This document shows, one piece after another, positions 34,254 through 42,556 of a stretch of DNA of 43,383 bases. Below the pieces are notes generated by a model. It had not been told where the DNA came from and ran no database searches. It saw nothing but the letters and a program-made list of their open reading frames with translations. Both the position numbers and the translations under genes were made by a program. The stretch is from the NCBI GenBank assembly GCA_017471405.1, contig JAFUTK010000067.1, forward strand, positions 1 through 43,383. Direction: 5' to 3'. The stretch is from Ruminococcus sp. (GTDB lineage: Bacteria > Bacillota > Clostridia > Oscillospirales > Ruminococcaceae). Within the stretch, counting starts at the first letter, position 1. Every line of letters begins with the position of its first letter.

Positions 34254-35873
34254 TTACAGTGTCGCCGCATTTTCATCGACGATGACTTCCACAAGTGCGA
34301 TGCCGTCATAGTCCCGCAGCAGCTTTACAGCCTCGACTGCGGACTTCTCATCGGTGACGCGGCAGCTCTTTATGCCGTAGGCCTCCGCCAGCTTGATGAA
34401 GTCGGGAGAGCCGTCAAGGAATACCGCAGTCTCGCGGCCATCGTAGCCCTTGGTCTGGAGCTCTCTTACCATTCCCAAACGGTTGTTGGTCATCACGACC
34501 ACCTTTACCTTGACGTCGTGCTGAACGGCTGTTGCCAGCTCCATCATACACATTTGCAGCGAGCCGTCGCCGCAGACCGCCATAACGGTGCGGGAGGGGT
34601 CAGCCATTTTTGCGCCGATAGCCGCCGGCAGGGAATAGCCCATAGTGCCCATACCGCCAGAGGTCATGAACCTGCCGCCCTTGCCGATGTGGTAGCCGGT
34701 GGCAGTCCATATCTGATTTTGTCCTACGTCCGCCACAACGACGGTGTCATCAGGCATTGCCCGGGAGAGCCTGTCGATGAACCAGCGTGGATTTACCGTT
34801 CCCGCCTTAGCAGGCTCGAATACCCGCTCCTGACGGTAGGTGTTAAGCTCCGCTATCCACTCATCGTGCTGCTGGGGCTTGGCCTTTTCTATCATCTGCC
34901 GGAGGACGTATTTCGCGTCTCCTACCAGAGGGAGGTCTGCGCCGATGTTCTTGCCTATCTCGGCGGGGTCTATATCAATGTGAAGTATCTTTGTGGTCTT
35001 TTCCAGTGCCAGGGGAGTTCTTACGGCTCTGTCGCCCACTCTCGCTCCCACGAGGAACAGCACGTCGCACTCGTTGACGGCGGTGTTGGCGCTCTTGACG
35101 CCATGCATACCCAGCATACCGAAGAACAGCGGGTCATCGTCCGAAAATGCGGAAATGCCCATCATAGTGGTGATGACCGGGATATTCATTATGTGGGCCA
35201 GCTCATTTATCTCCTCCTGCGCGTTGGAGGCAAAAACTCCTCCTCCGATGCAGATAAGGGGCTTGCTGGCCTTTTCCAGCTCCGAGAGCACCCGCTTTAT
35301 CTGGAAGGCGTTGCCCTTGGTGGTGGGCTTGTAGCTTCGGATGTCCACCGACTTGGGGTAATCAAAATCTATCTCTGCCCGCTGGACGTCCATAGGAACG
35401 TCTATCAGCACAGGGCCGGGTCTGCCGGTGCCGGCGATATAGAACGCCTCCTTGAACACTCTGGGAATATCGGCGGCGTCCTTGACCAGGTAGCTGTGCT
35501 TAACAAAGGGCTCGGCGGCTCCTGTGATGTCCGCCTCCTGGAAAACGTCCGAGCCGATCTGGTCGGTGTTGACCTGGCCTGTGATGCAGATTATGGGTAT
35601 CGAATCGGCATATGCCGTAGCAATTGCAGTGATGAGGTTTACAGCGCCGGGGCCCGAGGTCGCGATACAGACTGCGGGCTTTCCGGAAATGCGGGCGTAG
35701 CCGCTGGCCTCATGCCCTCCGTTGGCTTCGTGCCGGACAAGGACGTGCCTTATCCCCGAGTCCATCAGGGAGTCATAAAACGGGCAAATAGCCGCCCCGG
35801 GATAGCCGTAGACGACCTTGATATTCTCCGCTTTAAGACATTCCACCATGGCTTGACTAGCCTTCATTTTCAT
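34254..35873 (-). CDS. ilvB: Acetolactate synthase large (catalytic) subunit
   Basis: ThDP- and FAD-dependent enzyme that condenses two pyruvates, or pyruvate and 2-oxobutyrate, in valine, leucine and isoleucine synthesis. It has 539 residues from ATG 35873; the ATG at 35879 is only two bases from GGAGG, so the later one is preferred. Features are VVYGYPGAAICPFYDSL, the catalytic-Glu region VRHEANGGHEASGYAR, TSGPGAVNLITAIATAY, the FAD domain with VGARVGDRAVR, and the ThDP motif GDGSLQMCMMELATAVQ...NN. It is slightly shorter than many IlvB proteins (about 560-570). It leads the operon ilvB-lipoprotein-ilvN-ilvC and has a promoter 40-70 bases upstream. No T-box or leader peptide is visible in the short leader. 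Confidence 0.94.
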   Translation of the reverse strand: MKMKASQAMVECLKAENIKVVYGYPGAAICPFYDSLMDSGIRHVLVRHEANGGHEASGYARISGKPAVCIATSGPGAVNLITAIATAYADSIPIICITGQVNTDQIGSDVFQEADITGAAEPFVKHSYLVKDAADIPRVFKEAFYIAGTGRPGPVLIDVPMDVQRAEIDFDYPKSVDIRSYKPTTKGNAFQIKRVLSELEKASKPLICIGGGVFASNAQEEINELAHIMNIPVITTMMGISAFSDDDPLFFGMLGMHGVKSANTAVNECDVLFLVGARVGDRAVRTPLALEKTTKILHIDIDPAEIGKNIGADLPLVGDAKYVLRQMIEKAKPQQHDEWIAELNTYRQERVFEPAKAGTVNPRWFIDRLSRAMPDDTVVVADVGQNQIWTATGYHIGKGGRFMTSGGMGTMGYSLPAAIGAKMADPSRTVMAVCGDGSLQMCMMELATAVQHDVKVKVVVMTNNRLGMVRELQTKGYDGRETAVFLDGSPDFIKLAEAYGIKSCRVTDEKSAVEAVKLLRDYDGIALVEVIVDENAATL

Positions 35874-35915
35874 ATCCATCGCCTCCGACTTCTGTTATTT
35901 TTCTGCTAATATACG

Positions 35916-35944
35916 ATTATATCACATTAAATCATTAAAATCAA
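35916..35944 (-). promoter_or_regulatory. Promoter of the ilv operon
   Basis: On the minus strand, TTGATT (35944-35939), 17 bases, TATAAT (35921-35916) with TGTGA in front of the -10. The leader is too short (about 35 bases) for an attenuator. Confidence 0.8.
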
Positions 35945-35958
35945 TAGTATTTTTATTA

Positions 35959-36190
35959 ATTTTGTGCACACGGTGCACCACCGAATTCGCGTTACGCTCC
36001 TTCGTCGCTTTCAAGAGTGCTGGCGACGTAAGGCGGTGCCCGCGTTTCCAATGTTAGTCAGTTTGATAAATTAGATTTTGTGCACACGGCGCACCACGGA
36101 AGCCGCGGGGCACTCCCGCCCCTCGCTTGGGTATGTGCAGGCGTGCGAAGTCCGTGCCGCGTTCGGACATTAGTCCGTAATTTGATTACT
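35959..36190. repeat. Two tandem copies of a 116-base non-coding repeat
   Basis: Copy 1 (35959-36074) and copy 2 (36075 to about 36190) both begin ATTTTGTGCACACGG (29 of the first 33 bases agree) and both end in GTGCC(C)GCGTT, a TTAGTC core and TTTGATA/TTTGATTA. The middles differ but can each fold as an imperfect hairpin (copy 1: GTCGC/GCGAC and TTAC/GTAA pairs; copy 2: CGGAC/GTCCG near its end). There is no coding frame. A 32-base piece of copy 2 (36135-36166) resembles part of the 27.9 kb element. The rest of the gap 35880-36256 contains only the ilvB promoter and AT-rich sequence. Confidence 0.7.
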
Positions 36191-36256
36191 ATTGTTTTTT
36201 AAAACGTTTATTGTTCCGTTTTTAACATATGAATATACCGGACGTGCAGCAAAGTG

Positions 36257-36766
36257 TTACTGTGTAACCAAGCTCTTGCTTTTGTTCATTCTTATCCTGC
36301 CCCTGACTGATACGGCAAACGATATGCCTCCTGAAAGCGTCAGAGGGATACAGCTGATCAATAATTTCAATAACTTGCTGTTATAACCGTTTTCCTCGGG
36401 AACATAGAAGGTGGACGGCGAGCTGGGATCTATAAACATCTCAACAAACTCGCCGACAGGGAACTGTTCATATTTCTGTTCGTGCTCGCTTATGCAGGAA
36501 TAGCTTGTTCCGCCGTACTCAAACTCATACATCGGATAATAGACCGTGTAATACGAGCGGCTTTTTTTGACCTTGCGCTCTTCCTCTTTATAGCTCACCA
36601 CCTGTGCCGACACCTTCTCGGTGCAGACGCTCTTTTGGTTGATATGACCGCCGATCAGAATCAGAAGGCTTATCAGAAGGACCAGCCCGGGCAGCAGCAG
36701 GCAAAGGCTGACAAAAAACGAAAATTTGTCACCCCATTTGAAATTTGTTATATGACTTTTGGACAT
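36257..36766 (-). CDS. DUF3592-type membrane protein
   Basis: A 169-residue protein with two membrane segments (about 15-40 and 133-152) enclosing an extracytoplasmic or cytoplasmic beta domain. The domain follows the DUF3592 pattern: a strand SAQVVSYKEEERKVKKSRSYYTVYYPMYEFEYGG, then TSYSC, then a turn VGEFVEMFIDPSSPSTFYVPEE, where the family has a V-I-YdP-N-P motif. The function of the family is not established. GGAGGT precedes the ATG. It is 58 bases downstream of the MFS gene on the same strand, and its codon use is more AT-rich than most genes in the window, which hints at a different history. Confidence 0.75.
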   Translation of the reverse strand: MSKSHITNFKWGDKFSFFVSLCLLLPGLVLLISLLILIGGHINQKSVCTEKVSAQVVSYKEEERKVKKSRSYYTVYYPMYEFEYGGTSYSCISEHEQKYEQFPVGEFVEMFIDPSSPSTFYVPEENGYNSKLLKLLISCIPLTLSGGISFAVSVRGRIRMNKSKSLVTQ

Positions 36767-36824
36767 AGCTTACCTCCGTATCAGTTTATATATGATCAGT
36801 ACGATCTGATTTGTCACGAGACCT

Positions 36825-37994
36825 TCAGGTAATATCCTTTGAACGTTTAACTGTGAATTTCAGCACATAGAGCATCACGCAGAACAGCACCGCCGATACC
36901 GGCAGCACGATAATAGCCTTCCCGTACCCGGCGTACTCCACAAGGCTGCCGAAAAAGGCGTTGAAGCCGATATCGAAGAAGGTGGCTATGCTCAGAATCA
37001 GTCCGGTGACCGAGCCCGCCTCAGAGGGGTCAAAATATTTTCCGATGAGCATTACCAGCATCGGGTAAAGTATGGAGAAGGCAATTCCGCTGGCTCCGAT
37101 TACCCACATTCCCTGTTTGCCGATGGCAATGCCGACAGTGTAGAGCGCCGCTCCGGCGGCTGACCATATCAGCAGGCTCTTGAATATCCCCAGCCTGTCT
37201 ATCAGCGGGGCAAATACCAGCCTGCCGACGGTTATCCCTCCGAAAAACAGCGAGAGGAAAAATGCGGAGCGGTCAACGGTAAAGCCCAGATGCTCACTGC
37301 CGTAGGAGGTCAGCCAGTTCATCAGTCCGTGCTCGGCTACGAAGTAGAACCCGCATATCAAAATGAGAAGTATGGCGGCGGGGTCCTTTATAACGGAGAG
37401 GACGCTGCTGCGCTTTTTCTCCGTTCTCTCGGGCTCCGGCAGCTTTAAGGCGAGCAGCAGAAGAATACACACTATCGCCAGCACAAGTAGTATCAGGTTG
37501 GCGGTATGCCAGCCCTTAAGGCTGTCGGCAAAGCGGCCTCCCACGTTCTGCGAGACGGTTATCCCGGCGCCCTGCAAAAAGTTGAATATGCTCACCATCA
37601 TTGCCGGCGAGGCGAAGAGCATCGGAGTGATGAGGTTCACTGTGGTTGAGATGAGGGTGGAGCCTCCCATGGATATCATCATCATTGCCAGCAGGATATA
37701 GTAATTCTCCGTCAGAACATAGGAGCAGAGCGCAGCTGACCATAGCAGCAGCACTCCGCAGAGAAAGCGCTTTTTCGGCAGCCTGTCCGAAAGCCTCCCT
37801 CCAATTGAGAGAAACAGCAGGTTGCCGATGTAGCTTATCATTATTATCCTTGATGCCTGAGGCTCTGTGAGGGAGAAGCTATCCCTCATCTGGGGGAGGA
37901 ACACTCCCCGCAAAGAATCCGAGGCAGCGGTTATGGCCATAACTATCCCGCAGAACAGCAGGGCGGTAAGCTTGGAATTATTCTGCTCCGTCAT
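36825..37994 (-). CDS. Major facilitator superfamily transporter
   Basis: A 389-residue secondary transporter with about twelve membrane segments. The first half has [54 protein letters not shown], which contains the family motif A ([12 protein letters not shown]) in the loop after segment 2. After the central loop ([15 protein letters not shown]) the second half includes [23 protein letters not shown], a repeat of the same motif. The pattern resembles sugar or fucose-permease-like MFS proteins, but the substrate cannot be assigned. Its ATG overlaps the ruvB stop by four bases (ATGA), so it is translated with the ruv operon; no functional link to recombination is apparent. Confidence 0.88.
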   Translation of the reverse strand: MTEQNNSKLTALLFCGIVMAITAASDSLRGVFLPQMRDSFSLTEPQASRIIMISYIGNLLFLSIGGRLSDRLPKKRFLCGVLLLWSAALCSYVLTENYYILLAMMMISMGGSTLISTTVNLITPMLFASPAMMVSIFNFLQGAGITVSQNVGGRFADSLKGWHTANLILLVLAIVCILLLLALKLPEPERTEKKRSSVLSVIKDPAAILLILICGFYFVAEHGLMNWLTSYGSEHLGFTVDRSAFFLSLFFGGITVGRLVFAPLIDRLGIFKSLLIWSAAGAALYTVGIAIGKQGMWVIGASGIAFSILYPMLVMLIGKYFDPSEAGSVTGLILSIATFFDIGFNAFFGSLVEYAGYGKAIIVLPVSAVLFCVMLYVLKFTVKRSKDIT

Positions 37995-39031
37995 AGCATT
38001 GTCTGACCGTCCTTGAGTATGCCCAGATGCTTGTAGGCAAGCTGGGTGGCGCAGCGTCCCCTGGGAGTTCTTGCGATGAAGCCCAGCTGCATCAGATAGG
38101 GCTCGCAGACGTCCTCTAAAGTTACGGCCTCCTCGCCGATAGCGGAGGCGAGGGTCTCCAGTCCCACAGGACCGCCGCCGTAGCCCTTGATTATCATCTC
38201 CAGCATACGTCTGTCCAGTCTGTCAAGGCCCAGGTCGTCCACGTCCAGCTTGTCGAGGGCTATGTGGGCTATCTCTCTGGTGATGCGTCCGTCGCCCATT
38301 ATATCGGCAAAGTCGCGGACGCGCTTTAAAAATCTGTTGGCGATACGGGGAGTGCCTCTTGAACGGGAGGCCAGCTCCATAGCGCCGTCCTTATCGCAGG
38401 GGACGCCCAATATCACAGCCGAGCGCATAATTATCTCGCAGAGCTGCTGGGGAGAGTAGAGCTCTAATCTTTCGATGACGCCGAAGCGGTCCCGCAGCGG
38501 AGCGGAAAGCTGTCCCGAGCGGGTGGTAGCGCCTATGAGGGTGAACTTATTTAGCTCGATAGGTATGCTCCTTGCAGCGGGGCCCTTGCCCATAATAATG
38601 TCTATCTTATAGTCCTCCAAAGCGGGGTAGAGGATTTCCTCCACCTGTCTTGAAAGTCTGTGTATCTCGTCGATGAAGAGCACGTCGCCCTTTTCGAGGT
38701 TGGTAAGGATAGCGGCGAGGTCGCCGGGCTTTTCTATGGCGGGGCCAGAGGTGGTGCGGATATTCACGCCCATCTCGTGGGCGATGATAGTTGAAAGGGT
38801 GGTCTTGCCCAGTCCCGGAGGGCCGTACAGCAGGACGTGGTCGAGGCTGTCTCCGCGCTTCTTGGCGGCCTCGATATACACCTTCATATTTTCCTTGACC
38901 TTATCCTGCCCGATATACTCGTCCAGTGTTTTAGGCCGCAGGGATATCTCAAAGTCGTCGCCGTCGTCTGACTGTATGGGTGTTGGTGCGACGAAGCGGT
39001 TCTCAAAGTCAAAGTCACTTGATTCTATCAT
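37991..39031 (-). CDS. ruvB: Holliday junction branch migration ATPase RuvB
   Basis: Hexameric AAA+ motor that, with RuvA, drives branch migration of Holliday junctions. It has 346 residues (normal). Features are [30 protein letters not shown], Walker [10 protein letters not shown] (about 70), Walker [17 protein letters not shown] (about 120), sensor 1 LIGATTRSG, the sensor 2 region [18 protein letters not shown], and the winged-helix C-terminal domain ending [20 protein letters not shown]. Its stop overlaps the start of the MFS gene. Unusually, 54 bases upstream ends a transposase-like gene that separates it from ruvA. Confidence 0.97.
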   Translation of the reverse strand: MIESSDFDFENRFVAPTPIQSDDGDDFEISLRPKTLDEYIGQDKVKENMKVYIEAAKKRGDSLDHVLLYGPPGLGKTTLSTIIAHEMGVNIRTTSGPAIEKPGDLAAILTNLEKGDVLFIDEIHRLSRQVEEILYPALEDYKIDIIMGKGPAARSIPIELNKFTLIGATTRSGQLSAPLRDRFGVIERLELYSPQQLCEIIMRSAVILGVPCDKDGAMELASRSRGTPRIANRFLKRVRDFADIMGDGRITREIAHIALDKLDVDDLGLDRLDRRMLEMIIKGYGGGPVGLETLASAIGEEAVTLEDVCEPYLMQLGFIARTPRGRCATQLAYKHLGILKDGQTML

Positions 39032-39085
39032 TGCTTTTCTCCGTTACTCCTTTAGTATTACGAGCCATTCGTATTTCCTGTTTTC

Positions 39086-39601
39086 CTATATCTTCGGGCA
39101 GAGGCTGTCCCTCGTCCAGTCTTTGGCGTTAATCCTTATGTAGTCCCGAAGGCCCTTGGCTTCCTTATCGTCTCTGACTATCCTGTCAATGTATGTTCTC
39201 GCCCAGACTGTTACGCCCAAGTGCTTGGTCATTGCCTGCTTTAGCTGCTGGATAACTGTGGGGAGGGTGGTCTGGGCGGCTATTAGCCGCCCGGAAGCTG
39301 CCGTAACTCCGAAGCGTATCAGCATATGGACGTGGTTCGGGAGAATGGTGTACTCCTCCACCCTTATGCCGGCATAGTGGTGCTCTATCTCATCAATAAA
39401 GTGCTTTGCCGCCTCGCCGCACTCTGACAGTATCGGCTTTTCAAATTCCTCACCATTTTGGCGGCTAGTAGCCGCCAAAACGCTCCTCCAATCCCAGAGG
39501 ATGCAGGCACCCTTCCTCGTCACCATAGTCACGAAATAAAGCGCCGACGAACCATAGTCAAAGCCCCTGAGCCGTCTTGGCCTCTGCGTTTCGGGGTACA
39601 T
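39086..39601 (-). CDS. REP-associated tyrosine transposase (RAYT, TnpA_REP-like)
   Basis: Predicted Y1-type HUH endonuclease of the RAYT branch of IS200/IS605 transposases: single-copy, not flanked by its own ends, and in other bacteria linked to REP palindromes. It has 171 residues. Motifs are ALYFVTMVTRKG near the start, the HUH pair in LPNHVHMLI (His90, His92), QLKQAMTKHLG and VWARTYIDRIVRDDKE, and LRDYIRINAKDW at the end. Tyr137 and Tyr154 are the candidate nucleophiles. The ATG lies one base after the ruvA stop, with GAGG in the end of ruvA, so it is translated with the ruv operon. Two perfect palindromes lie inside the gene (39274-39292, 39456-39480). It probably acts on hairpin DNA, perhaps the dispersed repeats nearby. 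Confidence 0.85.
   Translation of the reverse strand: MYPETQRPRRLRGFDYGSSALYFVTMVTRKGACILWDWRSVLAATSRQNGEEFEKPILSECGEAAKHFIDEIEHHYAGIRVEEYTILPNHVHMLIRFGVTAASGRLIAAQTTLPTVIQQLKQAMTKHLGVTVWARTYIDRIVRDDKEAKGLRDYIRINAKDWTRDSLCPKI
39274..39292. repeat. Palindrome inside the RAYT gene (first)
   Basis: GGGCGGCTA, T, TAGCCGCCC: 9-bp arms with one central base. It encodes part of SGRLIAAQ in a variable region after the HUH motif. Confidence 0.85.
39456..39480. repeat. Palindrome inside the RAYT gene (second)
   Basis: TTTTGGCGGCTA, G, TAGCCGCCAAAA: a perfect 25-base palindrome with one central base. Its core GGCGGCTA-N-TAGCCGCC is identical to the palindrome 182 bases away. It encodes VLAATSRQN. Confidence 0.88.
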
Positions 39602-39602
39602 A

Positions 39603-40196
39603 TCAGAACCTCGCCAGCTGCTTCAAAGCACCCTTTATAAGCTCCTCTACGGAGAGGGACGGGTCAAGCTTGGAAACAGCCCCCGCAGCCTCCGCAGCGG
39701 AGTAGCCTAAAACCTCCAGCGCTGTAATGGCATCACTGACGCTGCCGCCGCTTATGGGAGCGGCAATAGCCTTCTGTCCCCGGACGGAGATGGTCTCTCC
39801 CGCTACCTTGTCCCTAAGCTCAAGACAGAGACGCTCGGCAGTCTTTTTGCCGATGCCCTTTACCTGTGTGAAGCTCTTGGAGTCGCCAGTGGCAATAGCC
39901 AAAGCAAACTGCTGCGGGCTCATAGCCGAAAGTATAGAGATAGCCGCCTTGGGTCCCACCCCGGAGACCGAGATGAGCAGCTTGAAGCTCCGTAGCTCCT
40001 CCTCGTCGGCAAAGCCGAAAAGGTCTACCCCGTCCTCGCGGACATTTAAGTAGGTCAAAAGCATTACCTCGTCCTTGCCCGCTATCTTTTGCAGGGTGGA
40101 AAGGCTGGTCCTGCATTCGTAGCCTACACCTGCGCACTCAACTACCGCCAGCTCAGCCTCTGTGTGTATCAGCTTTCCTCTTACTGAATATATCAT
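39603..40196 (-). CDS. ruvA: Holliday junction DNA helicase subunit RuvA
   Basis: Tetrameric junction-binding protein that loads RuvB. It has 197 residues (normal). Domain I is the OB fold MIYSVRGKLIHTEAELAVVECAGVGYECRTSLSTL. Domain II has the helix-hairpin-helix repeats, with LLISVSGVGPKAAISILSAM and FTQVKGIGKKTAERLCLELRDKV. The flexible linker and small domain III (SDAITALEVLGYSAAEAAGAVSKL) complete the protein. It lies 11 bases after ruvC and one base before the RAYT gene, so ruvC-ruvA-RAYT-ruvB-MFS is one transcription unit on the minus strand. Confidence 0.96.
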   Translation of the reverse strand: MIYSVRGKLIHTEAELAVVECAGVGYECRTSLSTLQKIAGKDEVMLLTYLNVREDGVDLFGFADEEELRSFKLLISVSGVGPKAAISILSAMSPQQFALAIATGDSKSFTQVKGIGKKTAERLCLELRDKVAGETISVRGQKAIAAPISGGSVSDAITALEVLGYSAAEAAGAVSKLDPSLSVEELIKGALKQLARF

Positions 40197-40207
40197 ATTA
40201 TCACCTG

Positions 40208-40708
40208 TTAGATTTGATTTGACTTTTCAAGCTCCCGCCTTCCCAGCGAGAGGCCGTGGGTTATAGCCAGCGCCACCGCGTCGGCAGTGTCGTCCGGCTT
40301 GATTATGGCTTTTAAGTGCAGCATATTCCGCACCATCTCCTGTATCTGATGCTTTTCCGCCCTGCCGTAGCCCACCAGCGCAGACTTCACCTGCAAGGGA
40401 GTGTATTCAAAGATCGGGATATCCTGCTGTATCGCCGGCAGCAGCGTCACACCTCTGGCCTGAGCTACGTCTATCGCTGTCTTTGCGTTGTCGTTGAAGA
40501 ACAGCTTTTCAATGCTCACCTCGTCCGGCGAGTATTTCTTTATTATGAGGGACATATCCTCGTTGATGACCTTCAGCCTCTTGTGAAAGGGCATATCGGC
40601 AGCAGTAGTCACCGCTCCGCAGTCGATGAGCGTGAATTTGCCGTGAGAGTGCTCAACTATCCCGTAGCCGACTATGGCATAGCCGGGGTCGATGCCCAGT
40701 ATCCTCAT
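40208..40708 (-). CDS. ruvC: Holliday junction resolvase RuvC
   Basis: Dimeric endonuclease that cuts Holliday junctions symmetrically. It has 166 residues (normal). The four acidic catalytic residues are visible: Asp in MRILGIDPGYAIVGYG (Asp7), Glu in SIEKLFFNDN (about 66), and the pair in KPDDTADAVALAITHG (about 139-142). Other family stretches are AQARGVTLLPAIQQDIPIFEYTPLQVKSALVGYGRAEKHQIQ. GGAGGG precedes the ATG. It is the first gene of the ruv operon, with its promoter at 40767-40739. Confidence 0.96.
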   Translation of the reverse strand: MRILGIDPGYAIVGYGIVEHSHGKFTLIDCGAVTTAADMPFHKRLKVINEDMSLIIKKYSPDEVSIEKLFFNDNAKTAIDVAQARGVTLLPAIQQDIPIFEYTPLQVKSALVGYGRAEKHQIQEMVRNMLHLKAIIKPDDTADAVALAITHGLSLGRRELEKSNQI

Positions 40709-40738
40709 GCTTTTCCCTCCGAAAATAAACTACCCTTA

Positions 40739-40767
40739 ATTATAACATATCTCCGCCGTTATTTCAA
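40739..40767 (-). promoter_or_regulatory. Promoter of the ruv operon
   Basis: On the minus strand, TTGAAA (40767-40762), 17 bases, TATAAT (40744-40739), about 30 bases before ruvC. No LexA-type operator is evident beside it. Confidence 0.78.
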
Positions 40768-40800
40768 GAGGCAAGAACAAACTTTCTACAAATATCGGTA

Positions 40801-40836
40801 AAATAAATACCCCCCGCATCAGCACGACGCGGAGGG
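40801..40836 (-). terminator. Terminator of the YfcE-PIN-SGNH unit
   Basis: On the minus strand, CCCTCCGC (40836-40829), loop, GCGGGGGG (40817-40810), then TATTTATTTT. It is 10 bases after the phosphoesterase stop. Confidence 0.78.
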
Positions 40837-40845
40837 CGTTTACCA

Positions 40846-41361
40846 TTATTCGAGAGAGCACAGCCGGAATTTGCCGTCCTCAAGGACTGCATAGCTCTGA
40901 GCGGAGCCGTTCTTCGGCAGAGCCACAGAGCCGCAGTTGACGTAGACAAAGCCCTCCTGCTCAGTTATCTCCGGAATGTGGAAATGTCCGTTCAGCAGGA
41001 ATGTCCCCGTCGGCATCGGGGGAGGGGTCTCCTTGTTGTAGACGTGCCCGTGGGTCGCAAAAAGGGAGCAGCCGTCGATGTAAAGCCAGGCGTAGTCCGC
41101 AAGTACCGGGAACTGAAGCATCATCTGGTCTACCTCGCAGTCGCAGTTGCCTCTAACGCAGAGTATCCGCTCCTTTACGGAGTTGAGCAGCCTTGCCACC
41201 TCCTTTGGGTCGTGACCCTCCGGCAGGGGATTGCGCGGGCCGTGGTAGAGCAGGTCGCCTAAAAGCAGCAGCCTCTCATAGCCGCCCGAATTGAATTCCT
41301 CCAGCAGCCGCCCGCACCAGTAGGCCGAGCCGTGAATGTCGGAGGCTATCATCAGCTTCAT
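40846..41361 (-). CDS. YfcE/MJ0936-type metallophosphoesterase
   Basis: Cytosolic calcineurin-like phosphodiesterase of 171 residues. Metal motifs are IASDIHGSA (D-x-H, residues 6-10), LLGDLLYHGPRNPLPEGHDP (GD), VRGNCDCEVD (GNCD where many have GNH), FATHGHVYNKETPPP (HGH) and LNGHFHIPEI (GHxH, Phe for the usual Thr). The C-terminus VNCGSVALPKNGSAQSYAVLEDGKF matches YfcE, which cleaves phosphodiester model substrates; the natural substrate is unknown. It starts one base after the PIN-like gene, which itself overlaps the SGNH gene, so the three are co-translated. Confidence 0.9.
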   Translation of the reverse strand: MKLMIASDIHGSAYWCGRLLEEFNSGGYERLLLLGDLLYHGPRNPLPEGHDPKEVARLLNSVKERILCVRGNCDCEVDQMMLQFPVLADYAWLYIDGCSLFATHGHVYNKETPPPMPTGTFLLNGHFHIPEITEQEGFVYVNCGSVALPKNGSAQSYAVLEDGKFRLCSLE

Positions 41362-41362
41362 C

Positions 41363-42556
41363 TTATACCTCCGCCGTTTCCTTTAATGCTGCCAGAGCGT
41401 TGTACTCCGACTTTATCAGCTTGTAAATCTCGCAGCCTCTGTCCTTCCGGTATTCCTTTACGATGGAGAGGTAGAGCTTCTGCTTGCTGTCGGTCTCGCC
41501 TATGAGACGCTCAACGCAGGCTATCTCCTCTTCGGAGCAGCTTGATGCCAGCAGCTTGTCAAGCTCGTGGCGCAGAGCACTGACTTTAGCCTTGGGCTTG
41601 CGGCGGGTGGGCTTTTTCTTAGCCTTTGCGGGCTTAGCCTCCTCGACGGGAGCGGGCTCCGGCTCCGGTACAGGCTCAGGTGCAGCCTCCGGCTCGGGAG
41701 CCTTTTCAGGCTCGGCGGAGACGGATATCTTCCCGTAGAGCGGGAGAGAATCTATGGGGTCGGAGGCCTTTGCGGGAGCCTCCGCAGTCAGCCCCTCTTT
41801 GAGCTTTAAATACTTGGGGCGCAGCACCTTGTAAAGGTCGGTGGCCTGTGCCTTGAATATCTTGGCCAAAGCGTTGTGGAAATCCTCCTTGTCCTCCGAT
41901 TCGGCCACACAGGAAACAACGGAGGCTATCTCCTCATCGGACAGGTCAAATTTGCCCAGCAGCGAGCTCTTTACTATCTCCTCTGTGGACTGGGGACGTC
42001 TGCCCCGCTTGCGAGGGGATTCCTTCTTGGTGATGACTACCTCCTCCGGCAGTACGGGCTCCGGCTGGGGAGCGGGCTCTGTTAATGTCACCTCCGGATC
42101 CTCGGCGGGAGCCTCGGCAGCAGGGAGCGTCTCAGGCTCCGCTGCGGGCAGGGGAGCGGCGGGCCTGTTAGCTGCAAAGGTCACAGCCGCGGCTATGGTC
42201 TGGGTGCGGAAAACGGTGCAGCTGTTCTTGTCTGCAAAGGACACGTTCCAGAAATCGTGGAGCTTGTCAAAGCCCTTGTCCCCGCTGATGATGAAGATGT
42301 GAGTGTAGCTGCCCTTCGCCAGCAGATAGCCCAGCAGGGTGGAGAGCTGGAAATCCAGCGCGTTCTTGCCACCGACCCTCACCTTAAGGTACTCAATGTC
42401 CGCCCGGGAGGTCATCACCTTGCAGTGCATCTCAAAGCTGATGGTGTCGCTGTTCTCGCTGTAGAAGATGATTACCTTGTCGTCCTCCCCCAGCTGCTCG
42501 ATGCCTACAAGTCCCTTGGATTTTACGTTCTCAAAGTCTATCAGATATGCTTTCAT
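41363..42556 (-). CDS. PIN/NYN-like nuclease-domain protein with two tandem C-terminal repeats
   Basis: A 397-residue protein. Residues 1-130 look like a PIN/NYN-type nuclease domain: YLIDFENVKSKGLVG (Asp7, Glu9), RVGGKNALDFQLSTLLGYLL and IFIISGDKGFDKL hold the acidic residues that bind metal in this fold. Pro/Ala/Glu-rich linkers (about 135-185 and 275-315) with a basic patch (KRGRRP, KKKPTRRKPK) alternate with two similar helical modules, about 195-250 and 325-385. Both contain LL...S.EEIA.V...I.E...K and end IYK/LYK, ..Y..L. A domain duplication is therefore likely. RNA cleavage is inferred from the fold; the modules may bind RNA or a partner. Its ATG overlaps the upstream SGNH stop (ATGA). 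Confidence 0.78.
   Translation of the reverse strand: MKAYLIDFENVKSKGLVGIEQLGEDDKVIIFYSENSDTISFEMHCKVMTSRADIEYLKVRVGGKNALDFQLSTLLGYLLAKGSYTHIFIISGDKGFDKLHDFWNVSFADKNSCTVFRTQTIAAAVTFAANRPAAPLPAAEPETLPAAEAPAEDPEVTLTEPAPQPEPVLPEEVVITKKESPRKRGRRPQSTEEIVKSSLLGKFDLSDEEIASVVSCVAESEDKEDFHNALAKIFKAQATDLYKVLRPKYLKLKEGLTAEAPAKASDPIDSLPLYGKISVSAEPEKAPEPEAAPEPVPEPEPAPVEEAKPAKAKKKPTRRKPKAKVSALRHELDKLLASSCSEEEIACVERLIGETDSKQKLYLSIVKEYRKDRGCEIYKLIKSEYNALAALKETAEV

Noticed and set aside
33984-35909. Open frame of 641 codons opposite ilvB and the lipoprotein gene
   Set aside because: It crosses two certain genes, lacks start signals and has no recognisable domain.
35880-35920. T-box or attenuator leader for the ilv operon
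   Set aside because: The predicted leader is only about 35 bases, with no T-box sequence, terminator or leader peptide.
35959-36190. CRISPR array
   Set aside because: Only two repeats, imperfect, with a unit far too long and no cas genes.
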